Source: Gaeumannomyces sp. JS-464 (taxonomy: Eukaryota > Ascomycota > Sordariomycetes > Magnaporthales > Magnaporthaceae). Taken from it: a DNA stretch of 64,000 nucleotides. Position numbers and translations under genes: made by a program. The stretch lies in contig NGZR01000004.1 of the NCBI GenBank assembly GCA_002197995.1, positions 3,968,001 through 4,032,000 of the forward strand, given 5' to 3'. Position 1 is the first letter of the stretch, and each line of letters starts with the position of its first letter. The notes under the pieces are model-generated. The model ran no database searches. It saw only the letters and a program-made list of their open reading frames with translations, and was not told where the DNA came from. This document shows positions 10,961-23,432 of the stretch, piece by piece.

Positions 10961-11881
10961 CTACCTCTTGCGCTCCCGTATCTTGATCTTCTTGCCCGAT
11001 TTTGTAATCGCGCCAGTCGTGGCCTTCTTCGCCATGCGTATCCGCTGCATCTCAAGCCCGTCCTCGGCATCGGCCAGCGCCTTTAGCCTCTGCTTAGCAG
11101 CCCGGAGCTTGCGTCGTAGCTTTGCCGCCCTCTCGGCCTTTGCCTGGGCCTCGGCATTTGAGCCCTTGGCACCGGCGCTCTCGCCGTCATCGTCGCCGAA
11201 TCCCCCAAAGTCCTCATCGGCGTCGTCCAGGTCGTCCCCTTCGCCCATGGTCAAGTCCCTCTCGTCAGTGTCGGCAGAGAAGACGATCCTGCTGGGCTTC
11301 CTCCTCTTGGGCGGCCTCGGTCCGTCCTCGTCGTCGTCGTCGCCCTCATCCTCCACCTCCTCCTCATCCTCGTCGGCACCGTCAAGCTTCGCAAACGAGG
11401 CAGCCACAGCGGCCTTCTCCTCGAGCTCGCGGACCTCCTTGGCCAGGACGCTGCGCATGGTGCGGACGTAGCCCAGGTCCTGGGTCTTGAGGATGCGGAC
11501 GGCGTCGACGGGCAGGGCGCGGTTCCCCCTGTCGCCGTCGACGGCGCCCGTGAAGTTGCGGCCCTTGGCGCCCCGCGTCAGGGCGTCGCCGGGCCCGCGC
11601 CGCGACAGCATCTTGTGGTAGAACTCATCCTCGTTGCGGTCGGCGGCCTTTTGCCGCAGCGTCTTGAGGTAGGCCTTCTTCTTGTTGAAGTCCTTGGCGC
11701 GCAGGCTGTAGTCCTGTGTAGGGGCAAAGGGGGTGGCGAGTTAGAAGAGGCTGGAGGGGGAGGTCGGGCAGAGAGCGAGTCTCACCTTGTGCTTCTCGAG
11801 GAGGCCGAGCTTCTGCCTCTCGAGCGGCTGGGCACGCTCCTTGTGGGTTGGCCGCTGGCCGAGTTTCTGGAACGACGGCAT
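10961..11881 (-). CDS. UTP11: U3 snoRNA-associated protein Utp11 (SSU processome)
   Basis: 282 residues from two exons (11881-11786 and 11713-10961) split by a 72-bp intron (GTGAGA...ACACAG) in phase 0. The protein is nucleolar, part of the small-subunit processome acting in 18S rRNA maturation. The N-terminus carries the family block HKERAQPLERQKLGLLEKHK, continuing across the splice into DYSLRAKDFNKKKAYLKTL and DRNEDEFYHKMLSRRG. Then comes the LGYVRTMRSVLAKEVRELEEK helix, a long Asp/Glu-rich spacer (about residues 130-200) and a Lys/Arg-rich coiled-coil tail ending KIRERKR, likely an RNA-binding and nucleolar signal. The intact frame contrasts with its damaged neighbours. Divergent from the GH47 gene. 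Confidence 0.95.
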
Positions 11882-12970
11882 CTTTGCGGCCCACTGCTTT
11901 TGGCTGTTTGTTGTTTGATGAGGGGAATGCGTGTGCTTTGTCGGTCACAATTGAGGCCGTATCGGCCGGCTGGGAACGAGGCTGGCTGATGGCTGGCTGC
12001 CTGTGAACTTTGGCGGGCAAACAAATTTCTGCCGTTCCTTATCTTATCGAGCCCATTGTCAGCGGGCGGTGCTGTCAAATCCCAGGCGGTGGGGCACCGC
12101 CAGGGGCGGGTGTGAAGCTAAATGCTGTGGCAACACAGGCAATATCGCCGGGTGCATCTTGCACCACGCACCTGACGACCAAGATTGGGAAATGGAAAAT
12201 GAGGTTTTCTTTCACCGTCGCGATATTTCACCCTTCGACGCACAATCCCGGACCAAGACCGACTCTCGGGACTCTCAGATGCTGTGAATGCCCTCCAAAA
12301 CATGGAACCTAGTCTAACAAGCATCAATTCCACCACAGTGGATATCCGCCGTGGGCCATTGAAGAAGGAGCTCCCTGAGCTGGCAGCAAATGCTCCATCA
12401 CGAGTCGAGTCTTGTGCATCGGCCGCCTTGCTTTTTTTTAAGCACCACCAGGATGATGAGCCAATTCCACCCAGCGATCGTCGCCAAGCCGACCGGCCGT
12501 AACACCCCTGGGCGAAGGGAGCTGTCACCCATTGGCACTGCGATTCGTGCAGTGCCAGTGGGGTGCCAGGCTGGACCAGAAGTGCGAGCTGCGGATTCTT
12601 AGCAAATGGATTTGCATGTCTTTGCATGGGCATGTGGCGGCGGCCTGCGACATCCATGGATCTGCGATCCTCTGACTGGACCCTTTTTGAAGGTCCCTTC
12701 TCTTTTCCCCCTTTTCACTTCCTCACCAACCTGTGCAACATTGACGTCTTGTCATTGTTGCATTTTGGCGGCCTGGATCGTGTCTAGGCTGTCTATCGTT
12801 CTTTGACCTAGCACCACGCATCGCAGAGCAGCAGAGCTCTCGATGGTGCCCTCCATCAACGCCCGTTTCTCAGCAGCTGTGCTGCTGCCTCCTTGATCCT
12901 TCTCCGTCCCCTCTCCTCGAGCCCCTTTACTGGCTTAGCGTGCAAACCGGCGGGCTCGCCAGCTGCCACA
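11882..12970. other. Divergent promoter region, UTP11 and GH47 genes
   Basis: 1.1 kb holding both promoters and the mannosidase leader, which includes a short upstream ORF at 12843. A CT-rich block at 12690-12720 may mark the transcription start of the plus-strand gene. Confidence 0.45.
12843..12896 (+). other. Upstream ORF in the GH47 leader
   Basis: ATG at 12843 opens 17 codons (MVPSINARFSAAVLLPP) and stops with TGA at 12894-12896, 74 bp before the mannosidase ATG. It could lower translation of the main frame if the transcript starts upstream of it. Confidence 0.35.
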
Positions 12971-14868
<1,898 letters not shown>

Positions 14869-15039
14869 AAAGGCGACATCGACATGCCGCCGACCCTAAT
14901 TTCAACGCAGCGATATTGGATACAAATAGATTAATTATAGAGCATAGAAATGTTGTACAGCCGAGACGTAGAAGACAAAGCCAGTCATTACGTCTGCGAC
15001 AGACATCTCGATGGCACTGTACATCCTCGCTTCAAAGAA

Positions 15040-16470
15040 TCATAGCTTCGCGTGTTGACTGCCGACTTTGCTCCTCGACGAGACCAACTCGACCACCCTC
15101 CCTGCTACGCCCCATGAGAGCTCATATCCCCTGCCTCCCAGGCCGTATGCGTGGACCACATGCCTAACACCGTCGTTGTCTTCCTTTCCCTCCCCCGATC
15201 TCGTCGGCACCGCCTCCAGCTCGAGGCGCATGCCGCCCCTGCGGGTGGGGCGGCGCCCTACAATGTCGGCCATGGGCTCCAGGCGGCCGCTGCCGTCGAC
15301 GCTGCCGGCCAGGATGGCCGGGTAGGTGGCGGCGAACCTGGCCAGGAGCTGCTCCCGGACGGCCAGGGACGGCTCCGGGTCCCAGTCGTCGGGCTGCTTG
15401 GTGCCGCCGATGATGGTGCCGCCGTCAAAGTTGCGGGGCACGCAGAAAGTCCAGGAGCCGTCTGCGTTTTGCCGCGTGACGGTCGCGTCGCACGAGTTTG
15501 AGACCAGACATGTTTGTCCTTTTTTATTTATTTATTTATTAGTTGTTCCCCTTGGTGTCAGTGGAACCCTAAAACAGATGAAAAACAGGCGCAGGCAGCG
15601 GGGGGGGGGGGGGGGGGGGGGGGGAAACAACAATACTCACCTCTGGTGATGAACACGGCCGGATCGCCGAACCCGACGCCGGAGCAGTTGACGACCACGT
15701 CCACAGCAGCTCCCAGCTCGGCCCCGAGCGCCCAAGCCTCGGCGGGGCCGCGAACCTCGCGCCTGACGAGGGCGGCGCCGCGGCGCGCGAGCCGGCGCAG
15801 CAGGAAGGCGAGGTAGACCATGGGGTTGACGCACCAGGTGCGGTAGCAGCAGCCCCAGCGCACGCCGCGCGGCAGCTCGCCGGCGTCGAGGACACGGAAC
15901 GCCTCGATGCCCAGCTCCCTGGCGCGGGCCTCGGTGATGCCGCCGCCACCGCCGCCTTCGCACCGGTCCGGGTCCTCGAGGTACTCGATGCCCGGCATGA
16001 AGGTGACGCCGGCCTCCGGGTGGGCGCGGGACAGGGCGTCCATGTGCCGGTAGGTTTCCAGCGCGAACGAGTGGTCGCGGGCCAGGACGCGGGCGGCCGC
16101 CGCCTGGCCGTCGGCGGAGACGGTGGAGGGATGGGGCGGGACGACCCAGCGGTTGTGGGCGCCACCCCAGGGCGAGGTGTAGTTGATGGAGGCGCGCGCG
16201 TCGATGGTCTCGGACGGGGTCGGGAAGTCGCGCGCCACGACGGTCACGCGGTGCCCGGCGTCCTGCAGGCGGGTCGCGGCGCTGAGGCCGGTGACGCCGG
16301 CTCTGTTTGATGCAGCATGTTAGAAGCGGTCCTGGTTTTTTTTCTTCACTTTCTTTTTCACTTCAAATCTGGACATGACATTTGGCTTTGTGTGGAGAGC
16401 TGAGCGTGTAAGTGACATGGACTTGGATTGGAAAGGGGCAATACCCAATGACGACCACGTGCGCGCTCAT
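15040..16470 (-). CDS. D-amino-acid oxidase, peroxisomal
   Basis: FAD enzyme oxidising D-amino acids to imino acids with H2O2 release. Three exons: 16470-16445, 16302-15641 and 15518-15040 (introns 142 and 122 bp), 388 residues. The 26-nt first exon encodes MSAHVVVI and most of the first Gly codon, and splicing completes the dinucleotide-binding motif GAGVTGLSAATRLQDAGH. Other family blocks: INYTSPWGGAHNRW, VVNCSGVGF, the IIGGTKQPDDWDPEPS stretch, the arginine-bearing RRGGMRLELEAVP, and HAYGLGGRGYELSWG in the C-terminal FAD contact. The protein ends in AKL, a PTS1 peroxisomal signal. Compared with vertebrate enzymes the tyrosine of YIIP aligns with Phe (FCVP), so substrate range may differ. 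The frame is intact although intron 2 carries a 25-G run. Confidence 0.93.
15523..15541 (+). repeat. (TTTA)n microsatellite in oxidase intron 2
   Basis: About four and a half TTTA units directly beside the 3' splice site of the oxidase gene's second intron (read on the minus strand as TAAA repeats before AAAAAG). Confidence 0.85.
15600..15624 (+). repeat. 25-base poly-G run
   Basis: Uninterrupted G from 15600 to 15624, a C run in the transcript of the oxidase gene, 16 bases into intron 2. Length in the true genome is uncertain because homopolymers are unreliable in this sequence. Confidence 0.9.
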
Positions 16471-17080
16471 TTTGAGGGCGCCTGCCTGTTGGTATTTCTG
16501 AAAAGAAAAACTGTCTGGATTGAACCTAAGCTTCGAGACAGTTCAAGGAGACCGCCTCAGTCAACAATGATGCTTGCTTGACCGGTATTTATAAAACCCC
16601 AACAGCAGGTTGCAGCTGAAGCGATGAATGAGAGGACAAGTTCCGATGACCGGCCTGCGGGAGCCGATAGCGACCCCTGGATGCTCCTCGGCGCGAACCC
16701 TGGGCCGAGAATGTGGGGTCGGAAGTCAATCGCTGGGACCAAGTGCCCGGAAACGGCGTGCTTGATAGAAATGCCCCTAGCTACCTCGGTCGGTTGGGGT
16801 AGCAGTGCCCAAGTTGCAAAATGATAGAGGTGCGAGCAAGGAGCTTGTTCTCGGTTGTTGTGGAGGTGGTGGATCAGGCCATCCCATAATGATATACATA
16901 AAAAGTAGGTGGTGGTAGGGTATGTATAAGCCCACCAGCGGCCATGGACCCATGATGTCCATCGTCGGATCCCGGGAACTGGCTTCTTCTTGCGTGTAAC
17001 TGCAAGACAGTCCTCAACCTAGCGAATTCTAGCCCGGACAGCATCCCCAGAACCTCGCCTCAGCAGAGGAAACCCCCCGG
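16471..17080. other. Intergenic region upstream of the oxidase
   Basis: 610 bp between the oxidase start and the 3' end of the CMC1-type gene. No convincing coding or RNA feature. Confidence 0.45.
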
Positions 17081-17797
17081 TCACCTCTCCGACCCCTTCC
17101 TAGGCGGTTCTGCTGCCGATGACGCAGCACCACCACTGCTCCCACTCCCAACATCACCACCATCCCCACCAACCCTCGGCCGCCCAGGCGCCGCATGCCC
17201 GCCGACCCTCTCGGCCCTCGCCAGCTTCTCCTCCTCCCGGCGCAGCTCCTCGCGGTCGCGCTCGGGCAGGCCCCACCACTCGCGGTGGAAGCGCTCCTGC
17301 TCGAGCTTGCGGCGGGCCTTCTTCTCGCGCTCGCGCTGCCGCTCCAGCCGGCCGGCGAACCACTCCTCGCGCGCGGCGTCGTGCTCCGCCTCGGTCGCGT
17401 GCGCCTTCATGCAGCCGTTCATAAGCCGGTGCGACTCGCGGCACGCAAAGGGGACCGAGAAGGTGCGGCCCATTGCGCAGTCGGCGAATGCTGTTTTTGT
17501 TTGTTTGATTTGTTTTTTTCCGTTGTCAGCCCACTGCCACCCACGCAGGCATTGCGTTCGGTTTTACGTGCTGGCTGTGCGACTTCCCATCCCCCGCCAA
17601 GAAAACCCACCTTTTATCTCGGGCTGGCATAGCCTCCTCACCCGCGCGTAAAAGACCTCGCGCACCTGCGCCTCCTGCGACGCCGACAGCGGCATCGGGT
17701 TGCGCGACGGCATGGGCAGCTTGGGCGCCTCGGCGGCGGCGGCGGACCCCGCGCTGCCGCCCGCGCCGGATGGTGGCTCGGCTGCCATTGTGGCCAT
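17081..17797 (-). CDS. CMC1: Twin CX9C protein of the COX-assembly (Cmc1) family
   Basis: 198 residues from exons 17797-17611 and 17490-17081 (120-bp intron, donor GTGGGT, acceptor AAACAG, phase 1). Splicing joins CQPEIK to AFADC, giving the first C-x9-C; the second is CRESHRLMNGC. Such proteins are oxidised by Mia40 in the mitochondrial intermembrane space and help assemble cytochrome c oxidase. After the twin CX9C helical hairpin comes a long Glu/Arg-rich helix (to about residue 150) with FHREWWGLPERDRE, then a Gly/Ser-rich tail. It is longer than yeast Cmc1, mostly through N- and C-terminal low-complexity sequence. Start chosen at 17797; a second in-frame ATG nine bases later is possible. 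Confidence 0.88.
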
Positions 17798-18447
17798 CCG
17801 CTGTTGCGGGTGTGTGAATGGAGAAGAAGGCGAGGCGCAGGAGCGAGCCTGGATGCGGGCGTCGAAGTTGGTTCAGTCCGAAAGTGTATAGGTGCAGAGC
17901 ACGGGTCGTTCGTTGGTCGTCGTTCGGGCTCTTCGGAGCTGAGGGTGGGAAGGGACGCCCTTTTGCAGCCTCGTAAGAACGTGGGGATTAATGTCTTCTC
18001 GTAAGACCAAAGTATCGAAAGAGGCAGGTATGGGAGTTCCAGCAACTTTCTCGGGGTGGATTCGTGGTGGATTCTATCGTCGGTGAGAGTGCGAATGCCG
18101 TGGTTTTCCTGTCAAGATGAGCAATTCAACACTTGAAAGTTCGCACCACACCATCCATGACCTGAGCCGATGAGCTTCGGTGCTGCTGGGCAAAATGTGG
18201 AGACCCCTGCAAGCTAAGCTATTGACCGCCTGCGGATTTTGGAGGGTTGGGGTTAACTACCCCTGAATCCCGCTCCAAGACCATGAAGGCCTCGAAGATG
18301 ACAATAAACCAGTCGATTTCATAAAAGTACGGGATTACAGTGATTTTACCTATTATCAAGATCTTACGGCGTTGCGAATCTCTTAAAAGTCGACTATGTT
18401 CTCCAAGCTTTTTACACCCTATCAATTGCCCTTTACCCGCATTCCTC
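17798..18447. other. Intergenic region between CMC1-type gene and HIS4
   Basis: 650 bp: promoter of the twin-CX9C gene and 3' region of HIS4. A few A/T-rich patches at 18290-18420; nothing else seen. Confidence 0.45.
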
Positions 18448-21152
18448 CTACGAACTGCTTTTGTTCATGTGCTCGATCCTCAGGCTGACCGCTCTCCTGT
18501 GCGCCTCAAGCTCCTCGACCCTGGCCAGCTCCATAACCGCATCTCCTACGTTGCGCAAACCCTCAGCCGTCAGATTTGAGCTGGTAATGTGCTTGATGAA
18601 GGAGCCAAGGTTGACGCCCGAGTACTGCTTCGCGTACCCATATGTGGCTGTTTGGCGAAGTTCAGCGTGTTAGTCCAAGACAGCAGCAGAAGCGTACATA
18701 GTTACACGGACAGGTGGGGGAAAAACAGAAACTCACGCAGCGAATGGTTGACACCAGCCGAGTAGTCGCCCACGCTCTCGGGCGTCCACTGCCCGATAAA
18801 GACGCTGCCCGCGTTCATGACCTTGTCCACGACGGCCTCGGCGTCGCGCACCTGCAGGATCAGGTGCTCGGGCGCGTAGTCGTTGCTGATGTCCATGGCC
18901 TCGTCGATTGTGCGCACCGAGATGGTCAGCGAGTGCTTGATGCTGCCGCGCACAATGTCGACGCGCGGCAGCGCCATCGCCTGCCGGTGCACCTCGTCCT
19001 CGATCCGCCGCAGCCCGGCCTCGTCCAGGCCCACGGCGATCAGCACCACCTGGCTGTCGACGCCGTGCTCGGCCTGCGACAGCAAGTCCGACGCCACGAA
19101 AGCCGGCTCCGCGCCCGCGTCGGCCACGACCAGGACCTCGGACGGCCCCGCAGGCATGTCGATGCCCACGCCGGCGTTGGTGTCGTTGCTGACCAGCATC
19201 TTGGCCGCCGTGACGAACTGGTTCCCCGGCCCCAGGATCTTGTCCACCTTTGTGACGCTCTCGGTGCCGTACGCCATGGCCGCGACGGCCTGCGCGCCGC
19301 CGGCCAGCACGATGCTCTCGGCGCCGACCTTGTGCGCCACGTAAACGATCTCGGGCGTCACGGTGCCGTCGGCGCGCGGCGGCGACGCCAGCACGATGCG
19401 CCCGCACCCGGCCACCATGGCGGGCACACCGAGCATCAGCGCCGTGCTGGGCAGGACGGCCGTGCCGCCGGGCACGTAGAGCCCGACGCGCTCGATGGGG
19501 CGCGAGAAGCGGCTGCACACGACGCCCGGCATCGTCTCGACCCGGAGCGGCCTCTCCTCCTTCTGGGCCGCGTGGAAGCGCCGGATGTTCTCAAAGGACA
19601 CATCAATGGCCCGCGCCGTCTCCGGGGCCAGCCGCATGAGCGACTCCGGGAAGGGCGCGCGCAGCACCGGCGACGTCAGCGACGTGGCCTTTTCGAACTT
19701 GTGCGTGTACGCCAGCAGCGCCTTGTCGCCGTTGGCGCGTACGTCCTCGACAATGGGGCCGATGATCTTCATGATGGCGTCCGACGACTTCTGTGACGGC
19801 CGCTTGAGCGCCTCCTGGATCTCGGCCGCCGAGTTGGTGCTAACGTCGTAGCGTCTCATTGTTATCCTTTCGGCGTCCGCGGCTGGGGTAGGAGCAGAAG
19901 CAGGAGCCGCAGCAGGGGTCGGCGCCGCATCGCCAACGGTCTTGATCCCCTCCTTCTCGGCCCACCTGCCCTTGGCGTCCCCGGTGCGGCGCTTGACCTT
20001 CCAGCTCTTTGCATCGAGGTCCCTCTCGATATCGGCCAGGGATACGCCTGATGCCACCGCCTTGGTCAGGGCAAAGTATATCAGGTCAGCAGCCTCGAAG
20101 GCGACATCTGAAGGCGTCTTTGCGTCGCACAGCTCCTCGGCCTCCTCCATGATCTTAGCCCTCAGGAGTTTCTCATCCGAGAACAGCCGAGCGGTGTAGG
20201 AGCCCTGGGGCGCCGACTCCTTACGTGCCCGCAGCGTCCGCTCGAGCTTGGCGACGCCGCCCAGCCCGCCGAAGCAGCCGGCCTGGTCCAGGTGGCAGAA
20301 GCGGCCCTTTTGGCGGACAACAAACTTGAGTGCGTCGCTGTCGCAGTCGAGCGAGAGCCGAACCAGCTCCTGCGTGTCGCCCGACGTGGCGCCCTTGTAC
20401 CAGAGCCCGCGCTTACGGCTCTGGTAGACGCCCGTGCGCGTGCGCAGCGCCTCGCCTACGCTCTCCTCGCTGCTGTAGACCAGGCCCAGCGCCACGCCGC
20501 TCTCGTCCGTCACCACGGTAGGGACCAGCTGGTCGGCGCGGTCCGAGGCCCAGCAGGAGGATATGAGCTTGGGCGCGGCCAGCTTCCCGGCCGGGACGTC
20601 CTTGGACGATGCGACCAGGCTTGAAGATGGCAGCACGGGGATGGCGGGGATCTGACGGGCGAGCTCGACGAATTGGGCCAGATCCGCACCAGGGGCCGGC
20701 TTGACAAAAATGGAAGAGATCTTCCTTGATTTCAGCTGCTCGATAACAGCAGAGCTGGCGCCAGCGGTCGTTTCGATGCTCGAGACCAGCAGGCCGCCCT
20801 CGGTGGCCGGCAGCCCCTGAGCAGAGGCGGCAACTGCTTGCACAACCCTGGAGCCATGCTCGCTCAGGTCGTCGAACTGCTCGGGCCGGACAAAGACTTT
20901 CCTGGCACCGCCGTCGAGCAGCGACAATATCTCGTCCTGAGACTCGAGCTGTGTCACGTCGATGTAGGGCTCGAATGCGAGGCTACCTTGGCTGAGAAAC
21001 GCCCGGACATCGGCCAGGTTTTGTGCTGTCGCCTCGAGGAAAACGGCGCCCAGGCAGGCGAGTTGCTCGCGGGACAGGCCCTCATTCTCGCCCACGGGTC
21101 CCAGTGGGACGGCGACGCTGGCCAGGAAGGGCAGCGGCAGAGTCGTCTCCAT
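18448..21152 (-). CDS. HIS4: Trifunctional histidine biosynthesis protein (HisI-HisE-HisD)
   Basis: 871 residues, two exons: 21152-18737 and 18647-18448 (89-bp intron, donor GTGAGT, phase 1). It catalyses steps 2, 3 and the last two steps of histidine synthesis. Residues 1-240 form the divergent N-terminal barrel region; PRA-cyclohydrolase follows (VYQSRKRGLWYKG, CHLDQAGCFGG), then PRA-pyrophosphohydrolase (KIMEEAEELCDAKTPSDVAFEAADLIYF), and from about residue 430 histidinol dehydrogenase (GLYVPGGTAVLPSTALML, GPGNQFVTAAK, DMPAGPSEVLVVAD, NDYAPEHLIL). The last exon supplies LPTYGYAKQYSGVNLGSF, a conserved HisD end that would be missed without the intron. Frame intact over 2.4 kb. Corresponds to yeast HIS4 and Neurospora his-3; cytosolic. 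Confidence 0.97.
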
Positions 21153-21806
21153 CGCAGCTGGGGGACTGCGTCGTGGCTCGCTTTGCGGGTTTCTTCGGCC
21201 GAGATAGTTGTGGCTGTTTTGGGCAGGTTTTTTGTGAGTGAAGGAGAAAAGTCACTTCAGTCTCCGCTGAAGCTTGACTGTTCAAACAAGCTCACTGCCC
21301 AGCCAAAGAAACGATATTGAATTATCGATATTCAATGGCTCAATGGAAACTAGTCATACAAAAAAAAAATCGCGTCACCAAAAGATGCGACTTCAATGTC
21401 TCCAAGCTCCTACATCGGCGCCCCATCGCCTGTCGTCATGCGCGGCACGCTGCAAATCATGGAGGGGCAATTGACCAAAAAATTTCCCCCACCAGGACCC
21501 ATCGGCGAGCAGGGGTCGCTGCGGGAGATGTCGATGGCTTATGTTGGTCCGTGCCCTGCGACGTCGGCTCGGTCCTCAGCTAATTCCCCGACGAAGCCCC
21601 TGAAACGCTTCAAGGCTGGCCACAGGATGACATTTCATATCCAGTAAATCCGACACCAATCGCTGTTCGAGTATAGCTATCCATACAAGTCATAAATTGC
21701 ACTGATTGTCCGCCCGCCTCGTCCTCCCCATACCTCAAACTGCCGCCCCCAAAGCCCGTCGCGCCTCCTCTCGCGCGGCCGCCCCCACAGCCTGCCTTCT
21801 ATGTGT
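21153..21806. other. Promoter region of HIS4 and 3' region of the 7-TM gene
   Basis: 654 bp. It contains an inverted repeat at 21316-21336. I find no perfect TGA(C/G)TCA general-control (CPC1/Gcn4) site; only partial matches near 21235-21255. Confidence 0.45.
21316..21336. repeat. Inverted repeat upstream of HIS4
   Basis: Arms ATTGAAT and ATTCAAT are exact reverse complements separated by 7 bases, about 165 bp upstream of the HIS4 start. Possible dimeric factor site; could be chance in A/T-rich DNA. Confidence 0.4.
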
Positions 21807-23432
21807 CTAATCCCTCCTGATCTCCCACTTCTTATGCACCCCAATGGCGCCGCCCGCTTGCCTGCCGTCGAAGTCCTGGCCACCAGACGACACAGCGTCG
21901 CTTGTCAAGTTCCGCTCGCTCTCCTGCCCGGAGCCCACGCTGTGGCTGGACCCGACCTCGACGGCCGCCTTGCTCACGCCGCCGACGCCGTACTCGTCCT
22001 TCCGCTGCTGCTCGCTGTCGTAAAACGTGTTGAGCGTGATGTCGACGGCCGGCCCGGCCTTTTTGCGCGAGTTCTTGGCGGACCGGTTCTTATTGTTGCT
22101 GCTGTTGCCGCCGCTGCCGCCGTAGGTCTGCAGGTCGCTGTGCTGCGCCTCGTCGCTCAGCTTGGACGCCGAGTGCTTGGCCCGGTACCGCGTGTACAGC
22201 GGCCGCAGCATCGGGATGCTGACGCAGATGATGGCCATGTTGAGCTCGATGCACGCCGCGAAGATGGACACGGGCATCGTGGCCGTGAGGTTCGACCGCA
22301 TGTCGACCGTCGAGACGTACTGGATGCGCACGATTCCGACCACAACGACGCTGTTTGGGAGGAGGGGGATTCGGACAGTCAGTTTTTTCCGTAAACTCAT
22401 CGTTTGGAAATGGAGCCGCACACGGAGCAACAAAGAAACCTACCCGGCCAACATCAAGAAGGATGCTGTCAACCCAACCTTCTCCGTCTTCCTCATGTTC
22501 AAGGACCAGATGGTCTCTGCGGGTCCGTAAGTGTTACGATTAGCCTCAAATCTCCCTCCCGATGTATTGATGACGGGGCGGCGCGGAAAGGAGACGAACT
22601 CATGGGCAGCATCATGATGATGATGTCGGTCAGGATGTTGATGATGATCATGGCCTGGAAGATGGGGATCTGGTTTCCGCAGCTGTCTGGCTTGGCCAGC
22701 GTCAGGTCGTACTGTGCTGCAATCGGCTTGCAGATTAACAGGTTGGCCAGGAAGATGGCCCAGAACCAGACGAAGGTGATGCCCATCGTGATCCAGCAGT
22801 ACAGCCGCATCTTTTCCTCAAAGATGCGTATGTAGAAGAAGAGCATGCTGAGCTTGCTCAGGGCGAGGCTCAGCAGGGAGGTGAGGACCATGATAAAGGT
22901 CATCTAGGGCCTTTCGTCAGCTTCGCGCCGGCTAGGGCAGCACGCGTAGGGAGGGAGACGCTCACCAGCAGGATGTGCGGGAGATTCCCGAGCATTGCAA
23001 CTTCGGGCGTGGGGTGGCCGGCTCCTGCGATGCTCACTGTCGATGCGGTACGTCTTGGTCAGTCGCTGGTGCTCAGAACACGGAGGCGCAGTCGGGATGG
23101 TACGCAAGAAAGGGTCACAACATACTGGCAATGGTGATTCCATATGTTGCAACAGATAGCACCTGGAAGCCGTCACAGGATTTCGTCCCTCGTCAGTCAG
23201 CAAGCCACCCACGATCGTATCAAAGGGAGGCTTTACGCACAAGTGACGCGAGGATAAGCCAGTCGTCCATGCCCAGACCGGCGCCGAGGAAGGTGCGGCA
23301 GATGAAGCGGCCCGCGACAACGGCCAAGGTGGTGAACATGACGATGCCATTGCCGATGACATGGCCCGTCACCTCGGCCGTCAGGGGAATCGGCGTGACG
23401 TGATCGGTCACTGGGAGGAGTGAAGGGTCCAT
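21807..23432 (-). CDS. Seven-transmembrane rhodopsin-domain (PTH11-like) membrane protein
   Basis: 406 residues assembled from six exons: 23432-23241, 23162-23126, 23036-22966, 22903-22600, 22516-22444 and 22350-21807. Phases close exactly. Family landmarks: TVAV-like entry helix, FICRTFLGAGLGMDDWLILASL in exon 1, VATYGITIA, GAGHPTPE, KLSMLFFYIRIF, CKPIAAQYDLT with NILTDIIIMMLPM, and SVFAACIELNMAIICVSIPMLRPL-type last helices. The ~130-residue cytosolic tail is Ser/Lys-rich. No CFEM domain precedes the helices. Related proteins are a large Pezizomycotina group including Magnaporthe PTH11; ligands are mostly unknown, and this is likely a plasma-membrane sensor. It is divergent from the FAD monooxygenase across 1.5 kb. 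Confidence 0.88.

Noticed and set aside
18714..19796. 360-codon open frame on the plus strand antisense to HIS4
   Set aside because: Arises from the GC-rich third positions of HIS4; Arg/His/Gly-rich translation with no motif.
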